A stretch of 64,000 nt of DNA from Hirudinaria manillensis. Its lineage: Eukaryota > Annelida > Clitellata > Hirudinida > Hirudinidae. The stretch covers positions 7,276,501 through 7,340,500 of the forward strand of contig CM067526.1 of assembly GCA_034509925.1 (NCBI GenBank), given 5' to 3'. Shown in pieces: positions 49,701 through 62,445 of this stretch. The notes under the pieces are model-generated. The model searched no databases, had not been told where the DNA came from, and was given only the letters and a program-made list of their open reading frames with translations. Made by a program: the position numbers and the translations under genes. Within the stretch, counting starts at the first letter, position 1. The number at the start of each line of letters is the position of its first letter.

Positions 49701-52700
49701 CTTCAGCGAATTTAATACTTTGACTAAATTCAGTTTCATTTCGCAGAGAAATCGATAGAAACTCATCTTCATGGTAATAATTTTTACTACTAATTTTTGT
49801 TTTCATACATCTCATCTTTACATGCTATGACATACATCCAATTTTTTACTGATAGTGACTGTCAGCCTTTGATCCTACAGAGCCCAAGCGCTTATTTCGG
49901 TGACAAGTGTAAAAACAATAGAATAGCCTGGTGAGAAGAAGAAAATATTTCACAATTTGAGCAGACCAGGACTGCAGAAATCCAATGTAGGAAAATATTC
50001 AATTTAATGAGTTAGAAACCTCGTCTACCCTACGTATCATCATGTCTAACATTACAAGACTCCCAATTTAAATTTACTTAAAACTCAGAGAATTTGCTTA
50101 TTTCCTAAGTCATATTTCATGCTCGTCCAAAGCTAAATGATGGTCATCTATAAACTATTCCTTATAAAAGAACTGGGGGGGGACTTTAAGATTCTAATAA
50201 GGTTGAACAATAAGGTTAATCTCTTGAAAAGCACTAATTAAAAGATTCATAAACCAATTTTATTGAATGCCCAGTGCAGCTTAGGGATTAGCAATATTGT
50301 GATGTTGCAAAGACTTCTCAGAGATGCAGACGTAATAATAATCCTCAATCAGCGATAAGCAGATTAGAAAATTTACATTAGCCCGGCTTCTCACTTCTCA
50401 TATAAAAAAATTTAGCCCTAACTTTAACATTTAAATCTTTTCATTAAGGAACGTTCCTTTACTGCACAAATAATGAGATAACACTAGGCCTAATATTTTA
50501 AAATCAATAATTTTTCCTAAATTAGAATACCATATCTAATCTATAGAAAGCTTCTAATTAATGAAAGCAGCCAATAATGATAATGATTTTTGCTTCCCAT
50601 TAAAGTTCAATACTTAAGATGCTCCTGGGAATACCCACAAGAAGGGGTTTTTTTCCCTCCAGGTAGATTTGTAGACATTCATTTGAGCCACTGCTGCTCA
50701 ATTGAATTCAAGTTATTCAAAAATTTTTGTCTTTACATTTACATTTTACATTTATTTGTAACTAATATTTTTACCGTTACTGCGCAATGCTTTATCCCTA
50801 ATTTTATTGCCCGTCCGCCTTTACATCAAAGGCGACGCGCCAAAATTGTAAAAAAAACATGAATAAAAACATGAACAAACATTGCAACATGAATCTACAT
50901 CCATCCTCTCCTCCATCTTATTTCCTCTAATTAGCTTCTCCACCGATTAAATACGGTATTTCCACTCATATTCAAAACCCAAATGTCTCTACCTGATGGA
51001 CTAGGTCCAACATAATAACCTTCTTTTTTCAGAATCTCTTCTCCATTAACCATTCAATGAAAAACTTTTTGTTTGCTAAGTATGAGTAAAATAAAACCAA
51101 ATTAAAATAACTTAAATAAATGTCAAACATGGGAGCCATAAATTAGCAAACCTGACAAAGATGGAAGAGATACTGATAATGAAGGTAACCCAGAATCTTT
51201 TATTAAAAGGAGTCATGCGCCAGGATCCTCTATGAAATAAGGCATCCAGATATCTGCCACGCAGAATATTTCATAATTGAACAAAGTTTATATCATTTTC
51301 TCACAACGTCAGAAAATATTTTCAAATATATACGCATCAACTATGCTCCTCCATTTTGTTTTACATCCTGCTTACACAAACAACAATCATTCAGCGTTCG
51401 GAAAACCCTAAAAAGCTAAAGCTCACCTTTTTCAAAATCTTCAGTCATCCTCGATGAAACACTTTTAAAAAACAAAAACTCCATTTGTTCTCCAATGGCG
51501 GGGCTTTAGAAAACATCCTTAAAATATACTAACCGTTACAAATACAAATGATCTCTTATAACTTTCACAATTACATTTGACTAATCAAATCTTGCTGAAT
51601 GTAAAAGATGTATCAGACTTGAGAAGTGTCAAATTTCTTTGATTGCCATGCTGTGAATTTTTCTTCAGTAATGCCGTGATTTCCAAAGTTTCATGGGATG
51701 ACTTCACGTTCCTGCATAAAAATATAAGGGCCTAAGAGAGACTGTTTAAAATTTAAAAAATTTTAAATATGAGTCCATATTTCACTTCTTGTAGTGGATT
51801 TATGAGTTGAAGAAGCTCGATTCCCTTGTTATCACACTTCCTCTTTCTGCTTTATACCTGGAACATGGGCTAAGAAAAAGAATCAGAAGCTTAAGTTCCC
51901 ATACCAAATTTTTTTGTTATTTCTAAAGCGAAGTTTTTCATTTCATAATCAATATTAGGATAATTCAATGAAGAGATTTTCCATTACAATATCAAGATAT
52001 AATGTAAATCAAGATTGCAAAAATTCTTAAGGCAGATAATGCTATAAAATGCTGGATGATGAAATTGTGAATATTTTTGAAAATTCAGATCGAAAGCTAA
52101 CTAACATGTATTCTGATGGGTATTGATAGTTTTTTGAATACAGGAAATAAGATAGCAGGCTGAATTAGTAGTGATGATGACAGTGGAAATACTATTAAAG
52201 CCCTATTAAATTATTTTTTAAATATTCACTGCCAAGATTCTCGCCCACAACGTTTTAGAAAAAATATTCACAGCGATTTTAATAACATTTTATATATAAA
52301 TAAACCCACAAAATTAAGCAAAATATCCACTCAATTCTGTTGTCTTATTAAGTGAGCAATATTCCTTTATGAGATATTAATTACACATCAGAAAAGACAA
52401 AGAAGACACTTCTGAACCCTCTCGGTAAGAAGATTAGCGTTTATAACCTGCCACTTTGAGAGAGCAGACTCACAATGGTTACACTACAAATATAAAAGTG
52501 CTTTCCTTTTTGTATAGGCATATACAGTTTTCTAATGTTATAAATTCTCAGAACTAGCTCCTCTAGCTAATGTTGCCTGGAAACAAATGGATTAAATAAA
52601 CATATTGTTATTGCAGCTGACAAGTTTTTTTTAATGTGATCTTACCTACTAGGCATACACTACTGCCATTCTATATAGCTATTCATATTGTGACTCTCCC

Positions 52701-53860
52701 AACTATGGCGGTTAATGAAATAGAATAATTTTGCAAGACAAGTTAATGACCTATAAAATTTTATGTCCTAGACTGGGGGCCCATAATACTTTTCAAAGAA
52801 TTTCAATTTTTTAATGAATACCATCAAAATTTGACACAGCGCAATTTGTACAATATAAATAATGCAGCTACCTATGACTAGTTTTAAGAGTTTCCCATTA
52901 GGCTTGGCTCCTGATAGAATGAACCTAATCGCAGCTTACTTTAGGCATAATATTATATAAATATGATAATTCAGCCTAATCATAAACACAGTTTAAAAGC
53001 TTCTGGGTTAATATTAATGTCAAGACCCTTTCACGTTGGACAACGACACCATTTTATCATCACATTGCCTAACAATATCATCTCAGTGATTTCTGTTTTT
53101 CGATTTTAACTTCCAAGCTAGACTTTGAGAACTCCTTCTGAACCATTTCTAAAGATTTCTGAGTACTTTTACTTCCGACATTCTCCTAACTTTATCGGCC
53201 AACTTCAGAGACAGCAAATAAGACGGGACCGTCATAAACTATATCTTAAATAATCGAATTATGAAATACTTGTTTTCTTCAGTTTTATCCTTTATTTTTC
53301 CTTTTCTAAAACGGTCATTTGTGAGCGAGCCTAATAGTTACTTGAAAATTAATCCTTCCCTCCTAAAACATAAGTTGCCAACTTAATTGAAATTTCGTGA
53401 TATCACAGATTTATACAACAAAAACTCACGGTGTATCCATGATCACATCAAAAAAGATAATTTAATATCTTCCCTAATGAACAATCCGCCGACGGAAGGC
53501 AACGCTGTAGTCACTAGGGACTCCGAGGTTCTAGTAGCGATAGGTTTTAAAAATTATATAACTATCTTAAAAAAATAATAAATAGGTGAAATTTATTCAT
53601 ATTTGCCCCCATAACAGTGGAATTAATTGCTTTTTTTTAAAATAACACTTTACCCTCTCAAATATCTAAAGTTTTTTTTTTTTTTGAATGCAGTTTAATC
53701 CGAGTCATTTTGAAACGTTCACAGGTAGGGCAATTGCCAATAAAACCCCTTTTTTTAGCATTACTTGTTCGCCTGATTAGACGTACCATTTAGGAACTGC
53801 CCTGTAACATTGCCTCAAAAAGCCACATCTTGGTATAGGAGGCAAATCAAATGTTACAGT
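46786..53860. other. 7-kb AT-rich stretch without recognisable genes
   Basis: No frame here looks like a known protein, and the longest frames are under 100 codons. Noted pieces are an ATAGCGC-type repeat tail at 47085-47110, a TGTAAA-rich LINE-like tail on the minus strand at about 50735-50850, and one exon-like segment at 53397-53526 with AG/GT borders. Host regulatory sequence cannot be judged. Confidence 0.5.
50735..50850 (-). repeat. Possible RTE-like LINE 3' tail
   Basis: The minus strand ends in short tandem units (TGTAAAATGTAAATGTAAAG) after a GC-richer piece (AAAGGCGGACGGGCAAT). RTE-type LINEs end in such microsatellite tails. Based on pattern only. Confidence 0.3.
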
Positions 53861-54639
53861 TTCAAGTGAAGGCCACAATGACTTTTACAATCAACAGATT
53901 GGCTCGAGTGCAATGCTGCTCCTTTGCCTCAGCTTTTCGACAAAGGCCAGCTGTCATATCAGTTTTTCTGGCTGCAAGTAGATTCCCATCATCAAAAATA
54001 TGCCAAGATCATCTCCCCTGAGTACCATAAATGCCTTCATCAATGGTGTTTGCAGCCCCTGAATGAGCGAATGAGCGTTATTGATTTTTCACCACAATTC
54101 AGCGAGATCAATCCGCGGATCATGTCATGGAAGCACTTATCTGGTGAGATATCATGTTGTACCAGGACTTTGCAGGTAAATCTTTACAAATATGAATTTG
54201 TTGCAGAGACCACGATAACTCAGAAATGGTGTCAGATTCGAATACTAATGATCTGAAATAGATAAAAATTTTGAGGCCAAAATATTTTTGACCATTCATT
54301 CGCAGCTTTTTATGACGGTCGAGTGGCTCCTGGGGCACGAATATAAAAGCCACTAGTTGTCATCACTAAGCCGACAATAAGTAGCCAACTCCAACCATTC
54401 CTATATAATCATCTTCTGCGAATGCACGAATTCCAACAATTCGGTATCAGAACGAATTGCATTTAAACTTTCTTATCTGAATATTCAAGGATAGCCAAAA
54501 TGGCAAATGATTGTGTACTGCCCCGTCTCAGACACTTAAGCTTTATCCCATACGTATTTCCATTCCTTCGAGAACCGTTTTGAGGAAAGAAAAGTTTGAC
54601 CAGTTGAACCACTCTCATTTAACAGGTTGAAATTACTTT

Positions 54640-56475
54640 AACAATAATAAGCTCATGGATATGATGTGATGTCAAGCTAAATGTAGCAGACGGCTTCCGC
54701 AGTTTCTGTTTCGGAAAGAAGAAATTCGAGAAAACCACCGTCAAGATGCGCGGAGAACTGTCGAAGGGAAGAGACATTGTTGCAATTGTTCCAGTCCCTC
54801 AGTTTAGACTGACAGTTTAGAAGCCAAACAGACAGACAGTAAATCAGATCCTCTACCGGAGCTCATGAGATAGAACGCAATTCAGTTATGATCCTGAGTC
54901 CGGGGCGCCCTTTCCCAAGTCGAGCGTTCTCGGGAAACAGCATTTCAGACAAGACAGAGCACTCATGTCGAAACTGGATGAAGAGGCATATCGCAGTTTC
55001 ACAGGTCATATCACGTCACTGTCTCTAAGTGACTTGTCTTACGAGCTTTGAAGAAAACTTTGGAAGACATTTGTCGCCGGAAACTCGGTGCGAAGATATA
55101 CAAAATGGTGGTTTTCAAATGTCTGGTCTACTTTAATCACTGCTTTTAACTGGAGTCAAGTTTGACGATATCAGGGCTAGAATGCTGTCCAAAGCTGGTA
55201 AAGCGGGAAGGATGCACATTAGTCGACATGGTAAATGAGTGCGAGAATGAATGTCTGAGAAAATACGCTGAAATAATAGACGACACGCAGGCTGTGAAGG
55301 ACACCAGAGGAAAAGACTCGACGTATTCTTCCTAGCAAAGAGAATCCTAGAGATTTGACTAAAGGTGCCTTCTTCATCTGAGGATCCTTGTCACATTTCA
55401 AGAAGAATTGCTCACAGAACTGCCACAGCAAGGAAACAAAGTTTGAAAGTCAAAAAAGTCAACACAGACCTCAGGAACAACCGCGGGTGCGCTGAAGATA
55501 GTTTTGGAGAGACCAAAGTTAGGACCCAACAGGACTCTGGTGCAGATGGGAACACGAGCCGTGATATACTGAATATGTTTCACGAGGGGCATCCAGGAGC
55601 AACCGGAATGAAGATGTTGGCTCGAATACATGTCTACTGGCAAGGAAATGATAGGGAAGACAGATTGAGACATTGCAGTTCATATCAGTTGGCTGCAAAA
55701 ATGCTTGGGAGAGGATCCTAATTGATCTTGCTGGCCCGATTGAAGGAATGATGTTCCTAATCGTGGTGGCATCCACTACCTTTTCCAAGTGACCTGAAGT
55801 TGTAAAAATGAAGACTTCAACATCCACTGTTACAATCAGAGCTGGGTACCCGTTTCGGACAATGGGACACAGCTCACGGCCAAGGAGTTCCAAGAGTACT
55901 GCCAAAGAATGGTATTCAGCACATCACGTCAACATCAGCATTGCAACGCGCAAGGGGAAAGATTTGCTGACACGTTCAAATGTACACTGCAAAGCTACAG
56001 AATGAGCTTCAGAAAATCCTACTGACGTGTCGGACAACGCCATGAATAGATTTGAAGATGCCGGCAAAAAAACTCCTAGATCGTTCAGAACTCCCTAAGT
56101 GACTTCCGACACAAGGACCCCATTATATATCTTCAGAACTGATCAGGAGATGGAAGAAGTCAGGAGACCTGGGCACGTGCGAATGAGATTTCACAGAGGA
56201 AGACGCAGGGATGTCAACGAGGTGGAGGCAAAATGCTTCATCGGCATGCGAACCAGCTCAAAGAGCTAGATGATTCACTCAAGGTGATGTGAAAATCGTT
56301 CGACATGCCATTCCTTCCAACAAGTGGGAACCCCAGGTAACATCGAGAACAACAAATACAACGGAACCACCAGAAGTCCAAGAGTGCGAAATGGAGCACA
56401 CTATTCCGGCAGCGCAACTTCAAACTCCTTTGACCAGATCCACAAGGAACCGCCGACTTATAAAAAGTTGGTAGG
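54640..56475 (+). mobile_element. Ty3/gypsy (Mag-like) element remnant, gag joined to integrase
   Basis: Gag pieces (YDPESGAPFPK near 54890; RALMSKLDEEAYRSFTGHIT near 54960-55010; LVDMVNECEN near 55220) are followed by a knuckle-like region and then integrase: NMFHEGHPGATGMKMLARIH, VYWQGND, HCSSYQLAAKM, LAGPIEG and a broken SDNGTQLTAKEF. A Pol C-terminal piece follows (IVRHAIPSNKWEP, RSTRNRRLIKSW). Protease, RT and RNase H are missing between gag and integrase. Many stops. It is a different family from the SAP-Gag elements. Confidence 0.75.
55365..55721 (+). pseudogene. Gypsy integrase zinc-binding region (fused behind Gag remnant)
   Basis: A 118-codon open piece. Its second half, HEGHPGATGMKMLARIHVYW then RHCSSYQLA, is the HHCC-type N-terminal zinc-binding part of gypsy integrase. 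The second Cys of the CxxC pair is replaced by Tyr (CSSY). The first half is Gag-knuckle-like sequence. Confidence 0.7.
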
Positions 56476-56767
56476 CGTGAGTTATATTTTGGTATTCACA
56501 CTCCCGTCACATCAGACCAATCAAATCCACAGTCAAACTTTCAATTTCATTTTTGACAAGAATTCTGAAAATTCTTTGTTGAAAGATTTTAAGCTGTTTC
56601 CAGGTGAGCGATAAATAATTGCAACGACAATGTTTTCCCTTCTGCTGGCTGATTGAAATTAGATGATATCCAAAACCTTCAAATCTCCAATTAGTCGTAT
56701 CAATAAGAGTAAATTTAATGTTATATTAAGAAATATTATATATTTGATGAAAAACAGATGCCTCCTC

Positions 56768-57097
56768 TCAGGCTCCATTCCCTTTTTTTCGAGACAAATT
56801 TATAACCTGCATAGAAAATACAGGATCACCATTCTTCAGCCGTTTCACTGACACCGAAGATACATGACAAGAAGACAACAAAATTTCCACTTCCTGGAGT
56901 TTATTTGAGATGCTTCTGCAGTTTATGTGCATTAGTGAAAGAACTGATTTATAAATTTTGGCCTTCTCTTTTATCATAAATCTTTTATAGTAATAAATAT
57001 TATAATTTGCATCCGCGTAAAATACCTGCATATTGGCATCAGGCTCAGAGAAATCAGTCAGCCACTTCTCAAACTTTTCACTTATAGATGAATTCAT
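56768..57097 (-). pseudogene. LINE APE-endonuclease N-terminal fragment
   Basis: A 109-codon frame containing SLMHINCRSISNKLQEVEIL, the N-terminal strand of the APE endonuclease of Jockey/CR1-type LINEs (LHxNxRSLxxK). The catalytic residues further on are missing. Confidence 0.65.
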
Positions 57098-57139
57098 AGT
57101 CTCTTAACATAATGTTTCGTGAGGTCAAAAGAATTAGCA

Positions 57140-58900
57140 AGTCCGATAATTTATTTTGAATACTACGACAGTTTTCATGGAAAAACGAAAAATGGTCGGG
57201 CTATGATCTCTGTCAACAACATAGTTGTGAACAAACAAAATGTGGAGAATTCGACGAGACAACGCTAGACAATTTGGCCAAAAACATTAAGGCCAGAATT
57301 TTGCCATCCATTAGGGAAGACGCCAAAAAGGAATAGCCTGGCTTGGTTTTCATGCAGTTCAAGAGGTTATGAAGACATAACTCAATAAGGAAAGTAATCG
57401 TTTAAAGACAAGAGTTGAAGAAATTGAGAAGCATATGAGAGCCAATATCCACAGATTACCAGATGCGTCTCTACCTGAAATCGTTGCTCCCTCCGGCGAA
57501 AAGTCACTATAGGATACTTGAAGAAACTCTATCCAAGCGGTCATAAGCTGCTGCAACTCCAAGCTTGGCATGAAATTTTGAGATCCTACTTTACAAAAAG
57601 TTGTGAACCACATTCAGGCAGGCTACAGAATCCCTAGTAAAAGTGACCCTCGCCCGATAGTTGTCACGTTTGGATCAAATCAGATTAGAGACAGGATCTA
57701 CGATCTGAAGAAATCCTTAAACAAGGATAAAAATGAATTTTGAAATATTTTAGAAACGTGTGTTATTCCTGAACAGTTATGAAGGATCCTGTTATTTCTC
57801 GCTTTGTCATGTCAATTGACGCAATTGGAAATATAGTTGAATGAAAATAGGGCCAAGGTTGTTGCATTGACTACAAAGAACTAGATAAAGATCTACAAAT
57901 GTCTTAAAGAAAGAAGGGAGGTGTTGTATTTTTGTTGGAAAATAGATTAAAAGTGGTGAACCCTGAAAATAACCTCAAAACCTTTGAGTCAACGTCTTTT
58001 GTGTTTATGTTTATTGAATGCGAGAAATCCAAGGGATAAATTTCAGGAAATCTATTACTATTGCTTCACATTTGTTTTGCAAAAGAGACAATCACGAGCA
58101 CCCAAAAATGAGTGGATGACAAGTGATTTACTAGATTTTTTCAGTGATTAGAATAATTTGTATGTAAATATATTAAAAAAATATATATATATATCACATC
58201 GAAATAATTTCAAGACTCTCAAAACCAAAACCATTAGAGAATTTTATTCGGAAAATTTCAAACTACAGCAGTACAACATGAAAAATATCTGGAACCTGGT
58301 ATCTCAATTACTCAATAGACGCAAAACAGAACTAGATTGTGACATCTTTGGCTTCTATTGACGGCAGGGATCTAACCTCACTGGAAAATATCACAAACGC
58401 ATTCTGTTGAAAAACTACTTTACGAGAAGTAACCTTGAAAAACAAATCCCCACCCCCTCCTTTTGAATCCTATTTAAAAAGTCCTCCCATACAATCGATT
58501 GATGTTCCAACAACACCAAATGTGGTCATCAAATTTGCTAGGGTATCTCGTATTTGTGAGGACATAGATCCTTAAAGATTCAATTCCTGCCACAGCTGAA
58601 GTACTATCAGAGGTTATTAATAATCACTTCAAAGATGGTCAGATATGCTCTAAGATCTTGCCCCTGAGAAAACGGCCACACAAAGATAGATGGTTAAAGA
58701 TCATAAACGAACACTTAACCAAGCCAAACACAGAAATCTTTGACAGAGCCAGGAAACTCGTAAAGGAATAAACTCTCATCAGCATTTTTACTTCAAGGGT
58801 GAACCTCAGGGCCAACTTCTTGACTTGGAGAGATACAACGTTTTGTTTGATGTCTGCTGTTTTTTTTTTCATCTCATCATGGAATTTCCATTTCCAGAAG
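57140..58900 (+). pseudogene. LINE ORF1 and ORF2 remnants
   Basis: 57600-57743 reads QAGYRIPSKSDPRPIVVTFG then RDRIYDLKKSLNKD, like the C-terminal domain of LINE ORF1 proteins. 58155-58360 (ISHRNNFKTLKTKTIREFYS, MKNIWNLVSQLLNRRK) matches the helix linker between endonuclease and RT of ORF2. It is followed in broken frames by SIDVPTTPNVVIKFARVSRI. There are several stops. It faces away from the fragment at 56768-57097. Confidence 0.55.
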
Positions 58901-59965
58901 GAAATAAATTTTATTTTTTATTTGACTCTGCTAATGACATCGACAGTTTATTTTTGATTGAAACCAGATTGAAACAATTTCGATAACATGAAAATCACTT
59001 GGCAATGCCGAAACGAGTAAATGTTGTATTAATTAATAAAATTAAATGTAATTTTTAAATATTTCACAAAAAGGAAACTTATATTCATTTATATTCATTA
59101 TTAAATTCACTTCATATACAAATTTATTCGACAAAACTAAGCAAAAGAACTAAATTAGATATAGCCCGAAGGGTTACATTCCCGATTATGGGCTACCATA
59201 AAAAAAGTGGTTAGAGAAATTATTTTGTTAAAAAATAACCTTTTCATTCAAAACTATTCCACGAAAACACAAATAACACAAGAAAATCGGCAAAAGGCAG
59301 GAAAATTATCCGATGATAAAGCACTAAGAATTTATAAATCCAACAGGAGCAATCGGATATCTATTCCAGAAGCAGAAGCTACGAGAAATTTACTTTAATA
59401 TTTGAAAAATGGGTCCCGGAGATCTCAATAATGCTATCTTGAGGGATCATTTTAACATCCCAACTTTCTGGGTAAGAAAAATTTATCGTTCATTAGTGAC
59501 ATCATCACACAAGGATTTTATTCTCTGGTAAACAATTTCGTTCCTACGCACTTTTAATACTATCTTAAGCAGCGGTGCATATGATAATATGTAGTGCAAG
59601 CCATATAGCATTTCCAGCGCTGCAAATAAAAATACGCTCTGCATTCTTATGTATATTAGTCTGGCAGGATTAATTAAGGATACAACAGTTATCCGAACAT
59701 ATATCTTGACCAACTCTGAGATTGGAGAAGCCGAAGTTTGAAGTAGAATTCTTGGACTTTATAATAAATGGACATTTATTTTTGAAACAAATTATTCAAA
59801 ATGCATCGAAATACATCGAATATACAAGTCATAATAAAGAATTTTCAATCAATATATATCACGTGAGCAAGCTATATATTTTAAACCACTTTTTCCTTCG
59901 TCATCAATCTTGAGCTAGTATCATGAATGATATGAATTTTATTTATGGTGCAATTGGGAGTGCTA
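58901..59965. other. Unassigned AT-rich spacer
   Basis: Small frames only (63 codons at 59207-59398, 76 codons minus at 59713-59483), with no family I recognise. Confidence 0.45.
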
Positions 59966-59970
59966 AACAT

Positions 59971-60065
59971 ATTATGTTTCGCACATTAATTACATGTTGT
60001 CAATAACAATATGAATTGCTTGGAACTTATCAAACTCTACAAAAAAACAGAAATGTGAACTTATA
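59971..60065. repeat. Duplicated flank, copy 1
   Basis: About 95 bases repeated at 60219-60328 with a few changes and a 12-base insertion. The two copies enclose the LTR fragment at 60066-60218. Confidence 0.8.
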
Positions 60066-60218
60066 TCGAAGTCGCATCTAGCGATTCGAGTCATCAAGCA
60101 GTTCCGATCGGGACAGCAATTGCAAATAGACCAAATCGTCCACCCGTATTTGGCCATTAGTTAATTCCAATAAAGATATCCTTACGTTAATTAATTCATC
60201 AGACCCCGAGTTACAACA
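60066..60218 (+). repeat. LTR fragment of the 221-bp family
   Basis: Matches the 3' two thirds of the LTR of elements A and B in the opposite orientation (CATCTAGCGATTCGAGTCAT through CGAGTTACAACA), with about 10% difference. The first third, including TGTTGG, is missing. Confidence 0.85.
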
Positions 60219-60328
60219 ATATGATTTCGCACATTAATTACATTTTGTCAATAACAATATGAATTGCCTTTATGAACGCTTGGAACTTATCAAACTCTAG
60301 AAAAAAAAAACAGAAATGTGAACTTATA
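60219..60328. repeat. Duplicated flank, copy 2
   Basis: Partner of 59971-60065. It begins ATAT right after the LTR end. Confidence 0.8.
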
Positions 60329-60616
60329 AATACGAGAATAAAAAATATTATCGGAAATAATTTAACATTATATTAATCAATGCACTACTTCCGAGCTGTT
60401 AATAATTATATATTTTTTAAGTAAAATTAATTTTTGTTTACAAAACCGCCAGTGACGTATGAGAGGTATGCCATAATGAAAACAATATTGTTACAGAAAA
60501 ACAAGGAATGAAGCAGCGAAGATTTAAAATTAAGAAACATATAATTTCACTACGCAAGTTGATTACTTGATTGAAATATACATACCTTTAGATACAGTAA
60601 TGAATAACAATGAGAA

Positions 60617-60690
60617 TTAATTTTCGTTAATGGAGGCTGATTCGTGGTTAAAAGGTTCTTGCCAGTGTGTCCCTTCACATTCACAAATAG
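60617..60690 (-). CDS. Candidate terminal exon (weak)
   Basis: A good minus-strand acceptor (TTTTTTTGCCTCCAG) is followed in phase 1 by ICECEGTHWQEPFNHESASI and a stop six codons later. The Cys spacing would suit the end of an EGF-like or similar extracellular module. No partner exon found, so this may be chance. Confidence 0.2.
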
Positions 60691-60753
60691 CTGGAGGCAA
60701 AAAAATTAGAATTAAGTCACAATGGATCTAGAACTTCGTTGGGGTAAAAATGT

Positions 60754-61207
60754 CGAAGAACGAAAAAATATTAAATTTAGCCCTAGACCCCAATTCCATA
60801 AAAATTTTAAATATGAGTATCTGCATTTCATCCGTTTTCTAGGCTTAAAAATCCGCCAATGCAATGAGAGAACATATTTTAGATTGAAATTATATTGAGC
60901 TTATTTAAGTATTTTACATGATGTCATTGAAGTTAGACGAGCATTTGAGTGTAAGACATAAGAGTATTTTCATATATTATCGAAGAACGAAAAAATATTA
61001 AATTTAGCCCTAGACCCCAATTCCATAAAAATTTTAAATATGAGTATCTGCATTTCATCCGTTTTCTAGGCTTAAAAATCCGCCAATGCAATGAGAGAAC
61101 ATATTTTAGATTGAAATTATATTGACCTTATTTAATTATTTAACATGATGTCATTGAACTTAGCCGATCATTTGAGTGTAAGACATAAGAGTATTATCAT
61201 ATTTACC
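60754..61207. repeat. Tandem duplication, 227-bp unit, two copies
   Basis: 60754-60980 is repeated at 60981-61207 with only a few changes (for example GAGCTTATTTAAG against GACCTTATTTAAT). No gene or transposon feature is visible in the unit. Confidence 0.9.
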
Positions 61208-61545
61208 AAAACATCCGCATGCCACAAGCCCGATGTCTCTATTCACTTGAGTTTGATTTGGTTGGAATTAACATTTTCAGAAGATATTACTGTGATTCTA
61301 TTTATTCTATGGAAGCGTTTTAGCGATTCAGAATGCTTGGCATCGCATGTAAAAGGTTTGTTTAAAAAATAATGGCAATATTATTGTAGATTTTTCCTAT
61401 CCCTTTGTTGTAGCCCTGGACCAAAATAGTTAAATTAAGAATAATTAAAAGCGATAAATTAATTTTGAACAATAACGTAATGTTTCTCCGCTTTTGAGCT
61501 CCGACACTACCATGCATTGGCCCCGTGGTAAGGTGGATTATATAT

Positions 61546-62310
61546 TCATACCGAAGACAGACGGCTTTCCTGTAGAGGCCTCTTAAGATCTCTTCTGGCT
61601 CCTCATGTGCAACATCCAAAATGAAGCCGTTTCAGCGGCCTCAGCATCCTTGTTATAGCCTTTGTTCTCTCACGGCTTGATAGTCCAATGTTGTTGAGGA
61701 AAGCCTAAGTCGACCTGTCGACTATGCCCCTTGCGCCAACCTCTAGGTCTGTCCGATATTCTTTCGCTTACAGATCTGCATACTTATCCGCTTTGAGAGC
61801 ATATCCTGTCTTTCCATGGTACCGTCAGTTCCACCAGAAGGATGGCATCCGTCGACGGCGATGCGAGCACTAAATATGGCCACATGTCAATTTCTATCTG
61901 CACCTAGATGTGAGGTAATGCCTCAACCTTTCTAGGTCGGCTGCCATGGTTCAGTCATTTGCCTTTGGAAGAATGGCAAGAGGGTTTAACATCTCTTTTT
62001 GTAGAGGTGTGCGAAGTACGAGCAACAAATAAATCTTTTGCTGCTTTGCGATCATGAGCGAGTTTGTTTTCTCTCCGGACTTCCTCTTTTGCGGCCTCGC
62101 ACACTTCTCGGAGGAACTGTTTTGTCGCCACGTTAACCTACCGTTTTGCAAATACTGAGCACGTGATGCAGTGTCTCGATCCCGCCCCATAGTCGACATT
62201 CGGTGTCTTCCACCAAACCCCACTTTTGTAGATTGTCCCTTGAGAGCAATTAGTCGTTACCTTGTCGGGTAGGCGTCGGAGCGGGGATTACTATATATCG
62301 CTCTAGGTAA
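61546..62310 (-). pseudogene. RLE LINE fragment (zinc finger to endonuclease)
   Basis: The minus strand contains GRLTWRQNSSSEK (the GRYTWRHNQV block), IAKQQKIYLL and, near 61805-61870, the block LVELTVPW with a preceding SPSTDAI-like stretch. Same family as 31829-35510, heavily broken. Confidence 0.75.
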
Positions 62311-62349
62311 GGTATATTGAAAGTGTTATATAGAAAATGAAAAGTATGA

Positions 62350-62445
62350 GCTAGCAGTCTTCAAGACTTAGACTTTTAGGAAACTTATAAATTCCGACCA
62401 TCTTAAGACCAGTAACTTTTACTTCAATAAACCTGACCCGTCAAG
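62350..62445 (+). repeat. LTR fragment related to element C's LTR
   Basis: CTTCAAGACTTAGAC and TTCAATAAACCTGACC match the middle and 3' part of the 299-bp LTR. Diverged and without ends. Confidence 0.6.

Noticed and set aside
53397..53526. Exon-like segment with AG/GT borders (DLYNKNSRCIHDHIKKDN)
   Set aside because: No partner exon, no domain and no similarity I recognise; listed only as a possibility.
53900..54256. Possible gypsy RT fragment (SYQFFWLQVDSHHQKYAKII)
   Set aside because: Slight resemblance to the RT motif A region only; no catalytic box, so not supported as a feature.
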